Shown piece after piece: positions 1 to 7,339 of a DNA stretch of 64,000 nt (its first letter is position 1; each line of letters begins with the position of its first letter). The DNA is from an uncultured Psychroserpens sp. GTDB taxonomy: Bacteria; Bacteroidota; Bacteroidia; Flavobacteriales; Flavobacteriaceae. The stretch is from positions 224,723 through 288,722 of the forward strand of contig CANLEE010000005.1 in the NCBI GenBank assembly GCA_947489585.1. The letters are read 5' to 3'. The notes beneath the pieces were generated by a model. It did not search any database. It saw nothing but the letters and a program-made list of their open reading frames with translations, and was not told the DNA's origin. A program made the position numbers and the translations under genes.

Positions 1-11
1 AAAAACTAACG

Positions 12-60
12 ATTGTCATTTCGACAGAGTGAAACGACGAGAAATCTATTGGATTCAGCA
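12..60. repeat. Partial GTCAT-type dispersed intergenic repeat
   Basis: The stretch begins with TTGTCATTTCGA and continues with GAGAAATCT, the first half of the palindromic intergenic repeat seen more fully at 1931-2010 and, in a diverged form, at 44974-45057. It lies just upstream of the mgtE start. The second half is not recognisable here, so this is a half element or one eroded by the gene. Assignment to a family is by eye from shared GTCAT...CGA...GAGA blocks. Confidence 0.45.
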
Positions 61-72
61 AAGCTAAATCTC

Positions 73-1446
73 ATGATCGAAGAGAAAGAAAACATACAAT
101 TTGAACTTACCGATGAACTCATTGAGCAAGTAGAACTCCTTGTCGCAAAACATAATGACAAAGAGTTAACTGCGCTTTTAAAGGATTTCCACTATGCTGA
201 TGTTGCCGAAATTTTAGATGAGTTAGATTTAGAAAATTCGGTTTATGTAATCAAACTGTTAGATTCTGAAATGACTTCTGATATCCTAACAGAACTTGAC
301 GAGGATACCAGAGAGAAAGTTCTTGAAAACCTTTCAGCAAAAGAAATTGCAGAAGAAGTTGAAGAGCTTGATACCGATGATGCAGCCGATATTATTGCCG
401 AATTACCTGAAGAACGCCAAGCCGAAGTTATCTCTAGAATTGAAGATGACGAGCATAGAGAAGAAATTACCGAATTACTTACTTATGCAGATGATACTGC
501 TGGTAGTTTAATGGCTAAAGAATTAGTTAAAGTTTATGAAACTTGGACCGTTGCAGGTTGTTTACGTCGTATTAGAGGTCAAGCTAAAGAAGTCACAAGA
601 GTGCATTCAATTTATGTGGTTGATAAAGAAGATAAACTCATTGGTAGATTATCCCTCAAAGATTTAATTGTTGCTAAAAGCGAGCAAAAAATAGCCGATA
701 TAGCAAAAGATAATGTAGACTTTGTAAACGTTAACGATGATGTTGAAGATGTTGCCAAAGTCATGACTAAATATGATTTAGAAGCCATACCTGTGGTTGA
801 TGATGAACAAACGCTATTAGGCAGAATTACTATTGATGATATTGTCGATGTCTTAAAAGAAGAAGCCGATAAAGATTACCAATTAGCAGCAGGTATTACC
901 CAAGGTGTAGAAGCAGATGATAGCATTATTGAACTCACAAGAGCACGTTTACCTTGGTTATTTTTAGGATTAATTGGTGGTGTTGGTGCGTTTTTAATCA
1001 TGGAAGGTTTTGAAGAGGCCTTTAAAGGAGAAGCTTTTGTGCTTTTCTTTTTTACACCGTTAATTGCTGCAATGGCAGGAAATGTAGGTGTACAGTCAAG
1101 TGCCATTATTGTTCAAGGTCTTGCTAACGATGACGTTAGAGGAAGTGTCAATAGTCGCTTAATCAAAGAAATGTTACTAGCAGCATTAAACGGAACCATT
1201 TTAGCACTCTTTCTATTTTTATTTGTCTGGGCTACCAAAGGTGATTTTACAACTGCGCTTGCTATTTCAGTGTCATTAATTGCTGTGATTATCGTTGCAG
1301 GATTGATTGGCACATTCGTTCCTTTGTTTTTAGACAAAAGAGGCATTGATCCAGCTATTGCAACAGGCCCATTTATAACAACTAGTAACGACATTTTTGG
1401 GATTCTTATCTATTTCTGGATTGCCCGATTAATTTTAGGTATTTAG
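73..1446 (+). CDS. mgtE: Magnesium transporter MgtE
   Basis: Encodes a 457-residue Mg2+ channel of the inner membrane. The acidic N domain with repeated helices covers about residues 5-130, followed by a CBS pair (about 130-255) that senses cytoplasmic Mg2+, and a five-helix membrane domain from about residue 290. The membrane part carries GNVGVQSS and PAIATGPFITTSND, the conserved pore segments of the family, with the Asp of the last helix present. Length fits the family (about 450). The reading frame is open upstream to a TTG at 13, but that part lies in an intergenic repeat, so the ATG at 73 is chosen. The next gene is separated by another dispersed repeat. No riboswitch is evident in the short upstream sequence available. 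Confidence 0.95.
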   Translation: MIEEKENIQFELTDELIEQVELLVAKHNDKELTALLKDFHYADVAEILDELDLENSVYVIKLLDSEMTSDILTELDEDTREKVLENLSAKEIAEEVEELDTDDAADIIAELPEERQAEVISRIEDDEHREEITELLTYADDTAGSLMAKELVKVYETWTVAGCLRRIRGQAKEVTRVHSIYVVDKEDKLIGRLSLKDLIVAKSEQKIADIAKDNVDFVNVNDDVEDVAKVMTKYDLEAIPVVDDEQTLLGRITIDDIVDVLKEEADKDYQLAAGITQGVEADDSIIELTRARLPWLFLGLIGGVGAFLIMEGFEEAFKGEAFVLFFFTPLIAAMAGNVGVQSSAIIVQGLANDDVRGSVNSRLIKEMLLAALNGTILALFLFLFVWATKGDFTTALAISVSLIAVIIVAGLIGTFVPLFLDKRGIDPAIATGPFITTSNDIFGILIYFWIARLILGI

Positions 1447-1447
1447 A

Positions 1448-1521
1448 GCGTTACCTTTCAGGTCGTGCTCTCGCAAGTTGCTCTCTTCGAGGAGCTCCAA
1501 CAATTGCTCCATCACTAACGC
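1448..1521 (+). repeat. REP-like dispersed repeat, copy 1 (GCGTTACC...CACTAACGC)
   Basis: This 74-bp element starts two bases after the mgtE stop, begins GCGTTACC and ends CCATCACTAACGC. Its internal blocks GTCGTGCTCTCG and CTCCAACAA recur in the same order, on the opposite strand, at 28580-28663. The centre (GCTC...GAGC) can form a short hairpin. The ends are also partly complementary (GCGTTA / TAACGC). It fills the mgtE-cupin gap and probably acts as a 3' hairpin for mgtE. Confidence 0.6.
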
Positions 1522-1559
1522 AAAACTTTGTAACTTTATAGACACTAAAGTTATTCAAT

Positions 1560-1925
1560 ATGAAACCCATAAATATTAAAGACAAGCATACCTTATTCCA
1601 AAAACAATGGCACCCACATCGTATTGCTACAGTAGATAATATGCAAGTTATTTTAGCCAAAATAAAAGGCGAATTTGTATGGCATAGTCATGACGATGAA
1701 GATGAACTATTTCAAGTCATTAAAGGCACATTATACATGCAATTTAGAGACCGAACCGAAGTGGTTAAAGAAGGTGAACTCATAGTCGTTCCTAAAGGCG
1801 TAGAGCATAACCCGTCAACCAAAGATGGTGAAGAAGTTCATTTATTATTATTTGAAAAACTCAATACAGCACATACTGGAAACGTAAAAGATGAGATGAC
1901 ACAAACCGAATATCCTTGGATATAA
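1560..1925 (+). CDS. Small single-domain cupin protein
   Basis: A 121-residue cytoplasmic protein with one cupin beta-barrel. Cupin motif 1 is visible as G37-x4-H42-x-H44-x4-E49 and motif 2 as PKGVEH with H83, giving the usual 3-His/1-Glu metal site. There is no signal peptide. Such single-domain cupins bind Fe, Mn, Zn or Ni and serve as isomerases, dioxygenases or small-molecule sensors; the sequence does not say which. The ATG at 1560 follows a TAACTTTA box at 1532-1539, close to the -7 consensus, so the gene probably has its own promoter. The downstream gene is separated by a dispersed repeat and is probably transcribed separately. Confidence 0.85.
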   Translation: MKPINIKDKHTLFQKQWHPHRIATVDNMQVILAKIKGEFVWHSHDDEDELFQVIKGTLYMQFRDRTEVVKEGELIVVPKGVEHNPSTKDGEEVHLLLFEKLNTAHTGNVKDEMTQTEYPWI

Positions 1926-1930
1926 TTTAA

Positions 1931-2010
1931 TTGTCATGTCGAGCGAAGTCGAGACATCTCAAAACTAGATTTCTCAATCGCTACGCTGTTCCTCATGTCG
2001 AAATAACAAC
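1931..2010. repeat. GTCAT-type palindromic dispersed repeat
   Basis: The element runs from TTGTCATGTCGAGCGAAG to CATGTCGAAATAACAA. Its ends are imperfect inverted copies (TTGTCATGTCGA / TCGAAATAACAA) and a GAGACATCTC / GATTTCTC block sits inside. It lies between the cupin stop and the next ATG. The frame of the downstream gene stays open through it, which can mislead start prediction. Confidence 0.55.
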
Positions 2011-2011
2011 T

Positions 2012-2947
2012 ATGAAAATCCTTCACTTAGATTCCAATCATCCATTACTCATCGAACAACTCAAAATACTCGGGTTTACTAATGATGAAGATTATACCGC
2101 TTCAAAAGAAATCATAGCACATAAGATTCATCAATATGATGGCTTTATCATACGCAGTAGATTTAAAATTGACAAACCCTTTTTAGATGCAGCAAAAAAC
2201 TTAAAATTTATTGGTCGAGTAGGCGCAGGATTAGAAAATATAGATTGCGATTATGCTGTTCAAAAAGGGATTAAACTCATTGCTGCTCCAGAAGGGAATC
2301 GCAATGCCGTTGGAGAACATAGCTTAGCGATGTTATTATCGCTTTTTAATAAATTAAATAAAGCAGACAACGAGGTACGTCAAGGCAAATGGCAACGTGA
2401 AGATAATCGCGGATTAGAACTCGACGGGAAAACTATTGGGCTCGTTGGCTACGGAAATATGGGAAAAGCCTTTGCAAAAAAACTTCGAGGATTTGATGTT
2501 ACTGTACTTTGCTATGACATCAAAGTTAATGTTGGTGATAGAAATGCTACACAAGTATCCTTAGAAGAACTTCAAGAAAAAGCAGATGTACTGAGCTTGC
2601 ATACTCCAGAAACGTCTCTATCCATTAATATGGTAAACACTCCATTTATTAATGGTTTTAAAAAACCTTTTTGGCTCATCAATACAGCTCGAGGAAAAAG
2701 TGTAGTTACTCAAGATTTGGTATCTGCATTAAAATCTGGTCAAATTCTTGGTGCTGGTCTGGATGTTTTAGAATACGAAAAGGCATCATTTGAGAACTTA
2801 TTTTCTTCAGAAATGCCTGACGCTTTTGAGTATTTAATCTCAGCAGAAAATGTGATACTTACACCTCATGTTGCTGGGTGGACGATTGAAAGTAAAGAGA
2901 AACTAGCGCAAACTATAGTAGACAAGATTAAAGCAGAATTTTGCTAA
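2012..2947 (+). CDS. D-2-hydroxyacid dehydrogenase (phosphoglycerate dehydrogenase-like)
   Basis: A 311-residue NAD-dependent oxidoreductase of the D-isomer 2-hydroxyacid dehydrogenase family. The Rossmann motif GLVGYGNMG is near residue 145. The catalytic Arg is in NTARGKS, the Glu in GLDVLEYEK and the His in TPHVAGWT, so the active site is complete. The protein lacks a C-terminal ACT domain, so it is the short form. Substrate cannot be told: phosphoglycerate, glycerate or another 2-ketoacid are possible. The frame is open back to 1931, but that part is an intergenic repeat, so the ATG at 2012 is preferred. The next gene starts 9 bases downstream and may be co-transcribed. Confidence 0.87.
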   Translation: MKILHLDSNHPLLIEQLKILGFTNDEDYTASKEIIAHKIHQYDGFIIRSRFKIDKPFLDAAKNLKFIGRVGAGLENIDCDYAVQKGIKLIAAPEGNRNAVGEHSLAMLLSLFNKLNKADNEVRQGKWQREDNRGLELDGKTIGLVGYGNMGKAFAKKLRGFDVTVLCYDIKVNVGDRNATQVSLEELQEKADVLSLHTPETSLSINMVNTPFINGFKKPFWLINTARGKSVVTQDLVSALKSGQILGAGLDVLEYEKASFENLFSSEMPDAFEYLISAENVILTPHVAGWTIESKEKLAQTIVDKIKAEFC

Positions 2948-2956
2948 ATTTAGTGC

Positions 2957-3367
2957 ATGAAACGAACCATTCTTATTTTTGGATTGCTCATTCTAGCACT
3001 ACTTTTACTATTTCAATTTAGCAAGTACGCCATTATTTCTGGTGATTTAAATTCAGAAATTGCGATTGCATTAATTGCCATTGTGTTCTTTTTTATAGGC
3101 ATCTATATCAATAAAAAAAGTCTTCATAAACAAACTAATCCTTCAGAAGATATTGATCATAAAAAAATAGAAGCTCTCGATATTAGTAAACGTGAATATG
3201 AAGTCCTTGTGGGTATTTCCGAAGGGCTTTCAAACAAAGAAATTGGAGAAAAGCTTTTCGTTTCAGAAAGCACTATAAAAACACATGTCTCTAATTTACT
3301 TTCAAAACTAAATGCAAAGCGTCGTACTCAGGCGCTTCAAATCGCAAAAGACTTCAATATAATATAA
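2957..3367 (+). CDS. Membrane-anchored LuxR-family HTH regulator
   Basis: A 136-residue protein with two hydrophobic helices (about residues 4-21 and 32-51) followed by a charged linker and a C-terminal LuxR/GerE helix-turn-helix (about 75-134). The core LSNKEIGEKLFVSESTIKTHVSNL is nearly canonical in spacing. There is no receiver domain. Regulators of this form, with the DNA-binding domain tethered to the membrane, are frequent in Flavobacteriaceae. It begins 9 bases after the dehydrogenase stop. Its signal and targets are unknown, although the adjacent VOC and DUF4199 genes are natural candidates. Confidence 0.85.
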   Translation: MKRTILIFGLLILALLLLFQFSKYAIISGDLNSEIAIALIAIVFFFIGIYINKKSLHKQTNPSEDIDHKKIEALDISKREYEVLVGISEGLSNKEIGEKLFVSESTIKTHVSNLLSKLNAKRRTQALQIAKDFNII

Positions 3368-3438
3368 AATATATACTTTTAAACTAAAGTATGAGAGGTT
3401 TGGTACTTTAGTATGACCTCTTTTTCATAGACTTCTCA

Positions 3439-3446
3439 TAATTTTG
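3439..3446 (+). promoter_or_regulatory. Putative -7 promoter box (TAATTTTG)
   Basis: An exact match to the Bacteroidota -7 consensus TAnnTTTG, 26 bases before the ATG of the VOC gene at 3473. No clear TTTG box is seen at the expected -33 position, so strength is uncertain. Confidence 0.45.
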
Positions 3447-3472
3447 TATCGTATTAATTAAATCCAATCATT

Positions 3473-3844
3473 ATGAAATTAGGTGCATTTTCGGCAAGTT
3501 TGAGCGTTAAAGATATTTATGCTTCAAAGACATTTTATGAAACTTTAGGCTTTTCAGTTTTTGCTGGTGATATAGAACGCAATTATTTAATTATGAAAAA
3601 TGGAGACACTATTATTGGTCTTTTTCAAGGTATGTTTGAACAAAACATTCTAACCTTTAATCCTGGCTGGGATCAAAATGCAAATACATTAGAGGTCTAT
3701 GATGATGTGAGAGCTATTCAAAAACATCTTATGGCCAATAATATACCATTAGAAAAGGAAACTGATGGCAGCGAATCTGGTCCAGCAAGTATCGTGTTTC
3801 AAGATCCTGATGGAAATACAATTCTTATTGACCAACATGTATAA
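3473..3844 (+). CDS. VOC family protein (glyoxalase/bleomycin-resistance fold)
   Basis: A 123-residue protein with two beta-alpha-beta-beta-beta units of the vicinal oxygen chelate fold: an N-terminal SVKDIYASKTFYETLGFSV segment and a C-terminal FQDPDGNTILIDQH segment with the usual D-P-[DE]-G-N turn. The family includes glyoxalase I, dioxygenases and antibiotic-binding proteins. Specificity is not readable, and key metal ligands are not fully conserved in small single-copy members. It is followed 23 bases later by the DUF4199 gene, probably in one transcript. A second, unrelated-looking VOC gene lies at 4800. Confidence 0.85.
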   Translation: MKLGAFSASLSVKDIYASKTFYETLGFSVFAGDIERNYLIMKNGDTIIGLFQGMFEQNILTFNPGWDQNANTLEVYDDVRAIQKHLMANNIPLEKETDGSESGPASIVFQDPDGNTILIDQHV

Positions 3845-3867
3845 TCACTAATTAAATTCATCAAATC

Positions 3868-4329
3868 ATGAAAAGTACAGTTATTCGATTTGGGCTTTAT
3901 GGGCTCATCACAGGCTTTATTATTTTTACCTTACACTTAGTTTTAGGGATTAACAATTTAGACTATTCAACGAATGAGATATTAGGTTATGTCTCTATTT
4001 TTCTTTCGCTTTCATTTATCTTTTTCGGTATTAAACATTATAGAGATCATGTCAATAATGGTGTGATTACTTTAGGTAAAGCAATTGCTATAGGCATTCT
4101 TATTTCATTATTGGTTGGTACCGGAATAGCCATCGCTGATTTTATATATACTAAATTCATAAACCCTTCTTTTTTTAGTGAGTTTGAACAACAACTTATT
4201 GCACAAGGAAAAGAAGATCAAATCATCGAAATGACTAGCACAACTGCAGCACTATTTATGCTTGTGCTAGTTACAATTATAGGATTTATTATATCTTTAA
4301 TTTCAGGATTAATCCTTCAACGTAAATAA
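3868..4329 (+). CDS. DUF4199-type four-helix membrane protein
   Basis: A 153-residue integral membrane protein with four predicted transmembrane segments (about residues 7-27, 38-57, 74-95 and 128-149). The loop between helices 3 and 4 is about 30 residues and contains an F-x-x-Q-x-x-A-Q-G-K-E-D pattern. The overall arrangement matches the Bacteroidota DUF4199 family, for which no function is established. It is tightly linked to flanking genes (23 and 11 bases), implying a small operon from about 3473 to 5186. Confidence 0.75.
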   Translation: MKSTVIRFGLYGLITGFIIFTLHLVLGINNLDYSTNEILGYVSIFLSLSFIFFGIKHYRDHVNNGVITLGKAIAIGILISLLVGTGIAIADFIYTKFINPSFFSEFEQQLIAQGKEDQIIEMTSTTAALFMLVLVTIIGFIISLISGLILQRK

Positions 4330-4340
4330 AATTACATATT

Positions 4341-4799
4341 ATGCAGTATAAAGCTACCTCACCTGAAGATTACATTAGTCAGTTACCAGAAGAAAGAAAA
4401 GCACCTATTAGAAAACTAGATCAGCTTATAAAAAAGCATATGCCCAAAGGCCTAGAGGCTGGAATGGGATATGGCATGTTAGCCTATTATGTCCCAAAAT
4501 CTATTTATCCTGATGGCTATCATTGCAAACCATTTCCGCCATTACCCTTTATAAATTTGGCTTCACAAAAGAATTTTATTGCTTTATACCATTCTGGTAT
4601 GTATGCCAAAAAAGAATTGTACGACTGGTTTGTATCTGAGTATCCAAAACATAGTAAATACAAATTAGATATGGGTAAAAGTTGTGTGCGTTTTAAAAAA
4701 ATAGATGATATTCCATATGATTTAATAGAACAACTTTTAGGAAAAATGTCTGTAGAAGAATGGATAGATATTTATGAAACTGCAATTAAGAAAAAGTAG
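4341..4799 (+). CDS. DUF1801 (YdhG-like) protein
   Basis: A 152-residue soluble protein. The N-terminal YISQLPEERKAPIRKLDQLI helix, the GMGYGMLAY turn and the later PLPFINLASQKNFIALYH and GKSCVRFKKIDDIP blocks are characteristic of DUF1801. Family members have an iron-chaperone-like alpha/beta fold, and a function in iron handling has been suggested for related proteins but not shown. The stop codon abuts the next start codon directly, which implies translational coupling with the VOC gene. Confidence 0.8.
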   Translation: MQYKATSPEDYISQLPEERKAPIRKLDQLIKKHMPKGLEAGMGYGMLAYYVPKSIYPDGYHCKPFPPLPFINLASQKNFIALYHSGMYAKKELYDWFVSEYPKHSKYKLDMGKSCVRFKKIDDIPYDLIEQLLGKMSVEEWIDIYETAIKKK

Positions 4800-5186
4800 A
4801 TGAAAAAACGAGTTACAGGAATTGGTGGATTATTTTTTAAATCAAAAAATCCAAAGGCATCAAAAGATTGGTACAATAAACATTTGGGATTCAATACCGA
4901 TGATTATGGCTGCATGTTTTGGTGGAAAGATACAGAAGGAAATGATTGTTCAACCCAATGGAGTCCTTTTAAAGATGATACCAAATACTTTGAGCCATCG
5001 CAAAAAGACCACATGTTTAACTATCGTGTTGAAAACTTAAAAGAATTATTAGTGACTTTAAAAGAAGAAGGTGTCACAATAGTAGGTGAAATGGAAGAAT
5101 ACGACTACGGAAAATTTGGTTGGATATTAGATAACGAAGGCAATAAAATAGAACTTTGGGAACCTATTGATCAAGCTTTTAAGTAG
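4800..5186 (+). CDS. VOC family protein
   Basis: A 128-residue glyoxalase-fold protein. It shows FFKSKNPKASKDWYNKHLGF at the N-terminus and YGKFGWILDNEGNKIELWEP at the C-terminus, where the terminal E-L-W-E-P is typical of a VOC subfamily whose Glu binds metal. It starts on the base after the DUF1801 stop codon, so the two are almost certainly co-translated. It is distinct in sequence from the VOC protein at 3473. No specific substrate can be assigned. Confidence 0.85.
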   Translation: MKKRVTGIGGLFFKSKNPKASKDWYNKHLGFNTDDYGCMFWWKDTEGNDCSTQWSPFKDDTKYFEPSQKDHMFNYRVENLKELLVTLKEEGVTIVGEMEEYDYGKFGWILDNEGNKIELWEPIDQAFK

Positions 5187-5234
5187 TAGTGTAACAAATT
5201 TCATATTTGAACTACTCATAAATAAACGATTAGA

Positions 5235-5810
5235 ATGACCGAAGACAATGACAACTTAGAAGGCGATTTAAACAATGCTATCGAATCTACCGAAGATTCT
5301 ATACTAGAAAACTCTGAAACAATCGCTGATAAAACCAATGATTTAAAAGACAATGCTAGTGAAGCTTTTAATTCTGCTAAAGAAAAAGCTAATGAATTAG
5401 CGACTGATGCAAAAGAAGTTTTAGAAAACGTAAAAGATAAGGCAACAGAATTTATTGAAGGGGATGGGAAAGAGATGTTCAATAACGCTAAAAATAAAGT
5501 TTCAGAACTAGCTAGTGACGCTGGTGAGAAATTACATGAATTTACTGATGATGCCAAAGAAAAAGCTTCTGAATTTGCTAACGAGGCTGGAGAAAAGCTA
5601 GGCGAATATGCAGATGTAGCAAAAGAAAAAGCGACAAAATTTGCTGGTGAAGCCAAAGAAGTTTTGGGTGATGCTGTAGAAAAAGCTTCCGAATTTGCTG
5701 ATAAAGCAGAAGACAAACTAGAAGATCTTGCAGAAGATGCAAAAGAAACGTATACCGAAGCAAAAGAAAAAACCAAAGGCTTTTTCCAAAGGCTATTTGG
5801 AAAAAAATAA
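5235..5810 (+). CDS. LEA-like / YtxH-like 11-mer repeat protein
   Basis: A 191-residue, strongly charged, Ala/Lys/Glu-rich protein without a signal peptide or membrane segment. From about residue 40 to 180 it is made of degenerate 11-residue units of the type A-K-E-K-A-x-E-[FL]-A-x-[DE], which predict a long amphipathic helix as in group 3 LEA proteins and apolipoprotein-like repeats. It ends in a basic, hydrophobic GFFQRLFGKK that could touch a membrane. A CATATTTG box (5202-5209) resembles a -7 promoter element. The following gene has the same repeat. A role in stress or envelope protection is an inference from composition only. Confidence 0.8.
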   Translation: MTEDNDNLEGDLNNAIESTEDSILENSETIADKTNDLKDNASEAFNSAKEKANELATDAKEVLENVKDKATEFIEGDGKEMFNNAKNKVSELASDAGEKLHEFTDDAKEKASEFANEAGEKLGEYADVAKEKATKFAGEAKEVLGDAVEKASEFADKAEDKLEDLAEDAKETYTEAKEKTKGFFQRLFGKK

Positions 5811-5863
5811 TGCGTTTTAATGCATTTTTATTAACTTTATAACTTAACCATAAACCAATTATA

Positions 5864-6373
5864 ATGTCTGACGAAAAGAATGATTTAAGTGATGACCTTA
5901 ACGACATGTTAGGTGACGCGAAAGAAGGCGCAAAAAAAGCAGCAGATAAAGTAAGTGAAAAAGCAAGTGAACTTGCTGACGACGCTAAAGAATTTGCAGG
6001 AGATGCAAAAGAAAAAGCAGCAGAGTTTGCTGAAGATGCTAAAGCCTCTGCTCAGGAATTTGCTAACGATGCTAAAGAAGTATTCAGTGATGGTAAAAAT
6101 GTGGCAATTATAGCTCATTTTACTTTAATTGGGTGGATTATTGCTTTAGTAATGAACAATGGAAATAAGACTGAATTTGGGTCTTTTTATATTAGACAAA
6201 TGTTAGGTTTACTTTTATGTAGCTTAGTAGGTATTATTCCTGTTTTAGGACTATTCCTATGGCTAGTCGTACTAATAGCATGGATTATGAGTTTAGTTAG
6301 TGCTTTGGGTGGAAAAATGCAACCAACCTTCCTTTTTGGAAACCAATTTCAAGAATGGTTTAAATCCTTATAA
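5864..6373 (+). CDS. LEA-like repeat fused to a DUF4870/Tic20-like membrane domain
   Basis: A 169-residue protein in two parts. Residues about 10-78 repeat the same 11-mer helix pattern as the upstream gene (KASELADDAKEFAGDAKEKA). Residues about 82-169 form a membrane domain with three hydrophobic segments (AIIAHFTLIGWIIALVM, LGLLLCSLVGIIPVLGLFL, LVVLIAWIMSLVSAL) resembling DUF4870. The two genes probably arose by duplication of the repeat part. This one would display the charged helix at the membrane. A terminator follows directly at 6380. Confidence 0.8.
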   Translation: MSDEKNDLSDDLNDMLGDAKEGAKKAADKVSEKASELADDAKEFAGDAKEKAAEFAEDAKASAQEFANDAKEVFSDGKNVAIIAHFTLIGWIIALVMNNGNKTEFGSFYIRQMLGLLLCSLVGIIPVLGLFLWLVVLIAWIMSLVSALGGKMQPTFLFGNQFQEWFKSL

Positions 6374-6379
6374 ATAATT

Positions 6380-6407
6380 AAAGCCAGAACTAGCATTCTG
6401 GCTTTTT
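6380..6407 (+). terminator. Rho-independent terminator after the LEA-like genes
   Basis: AAAGCCAGAA and TTCTGGCTTTT pair across a six-base loop and run into T residues, seven bases after the stop at 6373. It separates the LEA-like pair from the arsenic-type operon. Confidence 0.85.
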
Positions 6408-6414
6408 AAATAAT

Positions 6415-6450
6415 ATTATTATCGTAATATTGCGATATTACGATAATAAT
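6415..6450. promoter_or_regulatory. Perfect palindrome, probable ArsR operator
   Basis: ATTATTATCGTAATAT and its exact reverse complement flank a TGCG centre, giving 16-bp arms. It sits 28 bases before the arsR start and immediately before the -7 box at 6454, so a bound repressor would cover the -33 region. ArsR/SmtB proteins bind AT-rich inverted repeats of this kind, so autorepression is the natural reading. Confidence 0.75.
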
Positions 6451-6453
6451 ACT

Positions 6454-6461
6454 TATATTTG
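6454..6461 (+). promoter_or_regulatory. -7 promoter box of the arsR operon (TATATTTG)
   Basis: An exact TAnnTTTG match 17 bases before the arsR ATG, directly downstream of the operator palindrome. Confidence 0.65.
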
Positions 6462-6478
6462 TACTTTAATAACATATT

Positions 6479-6802
6479 ATGGGAGTCACTAAACGATTTA
6501 TATATACTAATAGCATCAATGAAATAGCAAATATTGCTAAGGTATTTGCACATCCTGCTCGGGTATCTATTTTAAAATATATAAGTGAACAAGAAGGTTG
6601 TATTTGTAATGATCTAGTTAATGAAATTGGTTTATCTCAAGCTACTATTTCTCAACATTTAAGTGTCATTGGTAATGCAGGTTTACTCAAAGGTCGATTT
6701 GAAGGCAAGAAAAAATGTTACTGTCTTAATATTGAGCGATTTGAAGAATTTCAAACCTTACTTAACTCATTCTTTACTAATACAACAGCTAATTGCTGCT
6801 AA
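6479..6802 (+). CDS. arsR: ArsR/SmtB-family metalloid-responsive repressor
   Basis: A 107-residue winged-helix repressor. The recognition region LSQATISQHLSVIGNAGLLKG is typical of ArsR. A C41-I-C43 pair lies at the start of the DNA-binding domain, comparable to the CxC sensor of classical ArsR proteins, and the protein ends in C106-C107, which could supply further thiol ligands. It is preceded by a perfect operator and promoter and followed by a DUF6428-type gene and an arsenate reductase, which supports control by As(III) or Sb(III). The effector is inferred from context. A cadmium/zinc sensor is less likely given the neighbours. Confidence 0.88.
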   Translation: MGVTKRFIYTNSINEIANIAKVFAHPARVSILKYISEQEGCICNDLVNEIGLSQATISQHLSVIGNAGLLKGRFEGKKKCYCLNIERFEEFQTLLNSFFTNTTANCC

Positions 6803-6820
6803 TCAATAATCTAAATTAAA

Positions 6821-7330
6821 ATGAAAACAAAAGAACTATTTTCAATACTAGAACAACATCAAGAAAAAGAATTACTATTTGAGTACGTTCAAAATTCTTT
6901 CGTTGGTGCAAATTATCATATTACAGAAGTTAAACATATCGTTATAGACTCAGTAGATTGTGGTGCACAAACTGATTCTTGGAATGAAACTATTATTCAA
7001 CTTTGGGAGAGTCCATCAGAATTTCACAAAACAAAGCACATGTCAGCTTTAAAAGCGCTTGGTATTCTAAAAAAGGTAGGCAAAATGAAACCTTATGACT
7101 TTGATGCTGAAGTAAAATTTGAATACAGTAACAAGACATTTCATACAGCACAGTTATTTGTTAATGATTTCGAAACAGAAGACAATAAACTTATCCTTAA
7201 TTTAGGCGTTGAAAAAACAGCGTGCAAAGCTCAAGAGTTGTGTGGTGTTCCTGAAACAGTTGTACGTACTTTAGAGAAAGCCAAAGAAAAGGTTGAGGCC
7301 TGTTGTTCTCCAGAAAGTGGTTGCTGTTAA
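6821..7330 (+). CDS. DUF6428-type protein of the arsenic cluster, Cys-rich tail
   Basis: A 169-residue soluble protein of unknown function. It begins KTKELFSILEQHQEKELLFEY and contains HITEVKHIVIDSVDCGAQTDSW, matching the Bacteroidota proteins annotated DUF6428 that accompany arsR and arsC genes. It ends in CCSPESGCC, so four of its last nine residues are Cys, plus C135 and C141 earlier, suggesting metalloid or metal binding. It sits 18 bases after arsR and 9 before the fused arsC, clearly in one operon. A role as an As(III)-binding accessory is inference from the Cys tail and context. Confidence 0.8.
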   Translation: MKTKELFSILEQHQEKELLFEYVQNSFVGANYHITEVKHIVIDSVDCGAQTDSWNETIIQLWESPSEFHKTKHMSALKALGILKKVGKMKPYDFDAEVKFEYSNKTFHTAQLFVNDFETEDNKLILNLGVEKTACKAQELCGVPETVVRTLEKAKEKVEACCSPESGCC

Positions 7331-7339
7331 AAACACCTT

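Noticed and set aside
13..72. N-terminal extension of MgtE from a TTG
   Set aside because: The extension lies in a dispersed repeat; the family N-terminus begins at the ATG at 73.
1931..2011. 27-residue N-terminal extension of the 2-hydroxyacid dehydrogenase
   Set aside because: It is encoded by a palindromic repeat and lacks family similarity; the ATG at 2012 starts the conserved first strand.
5216..5776. Minus-strand frame of 186 codons rich in Ser and Ala
   Set aside because: It is the antisense of the LEA-like repeat gene; the low complexity comes from the repeated GCT/GAA codons, and the plus-strand protein has the coherent 11-mer pattern.
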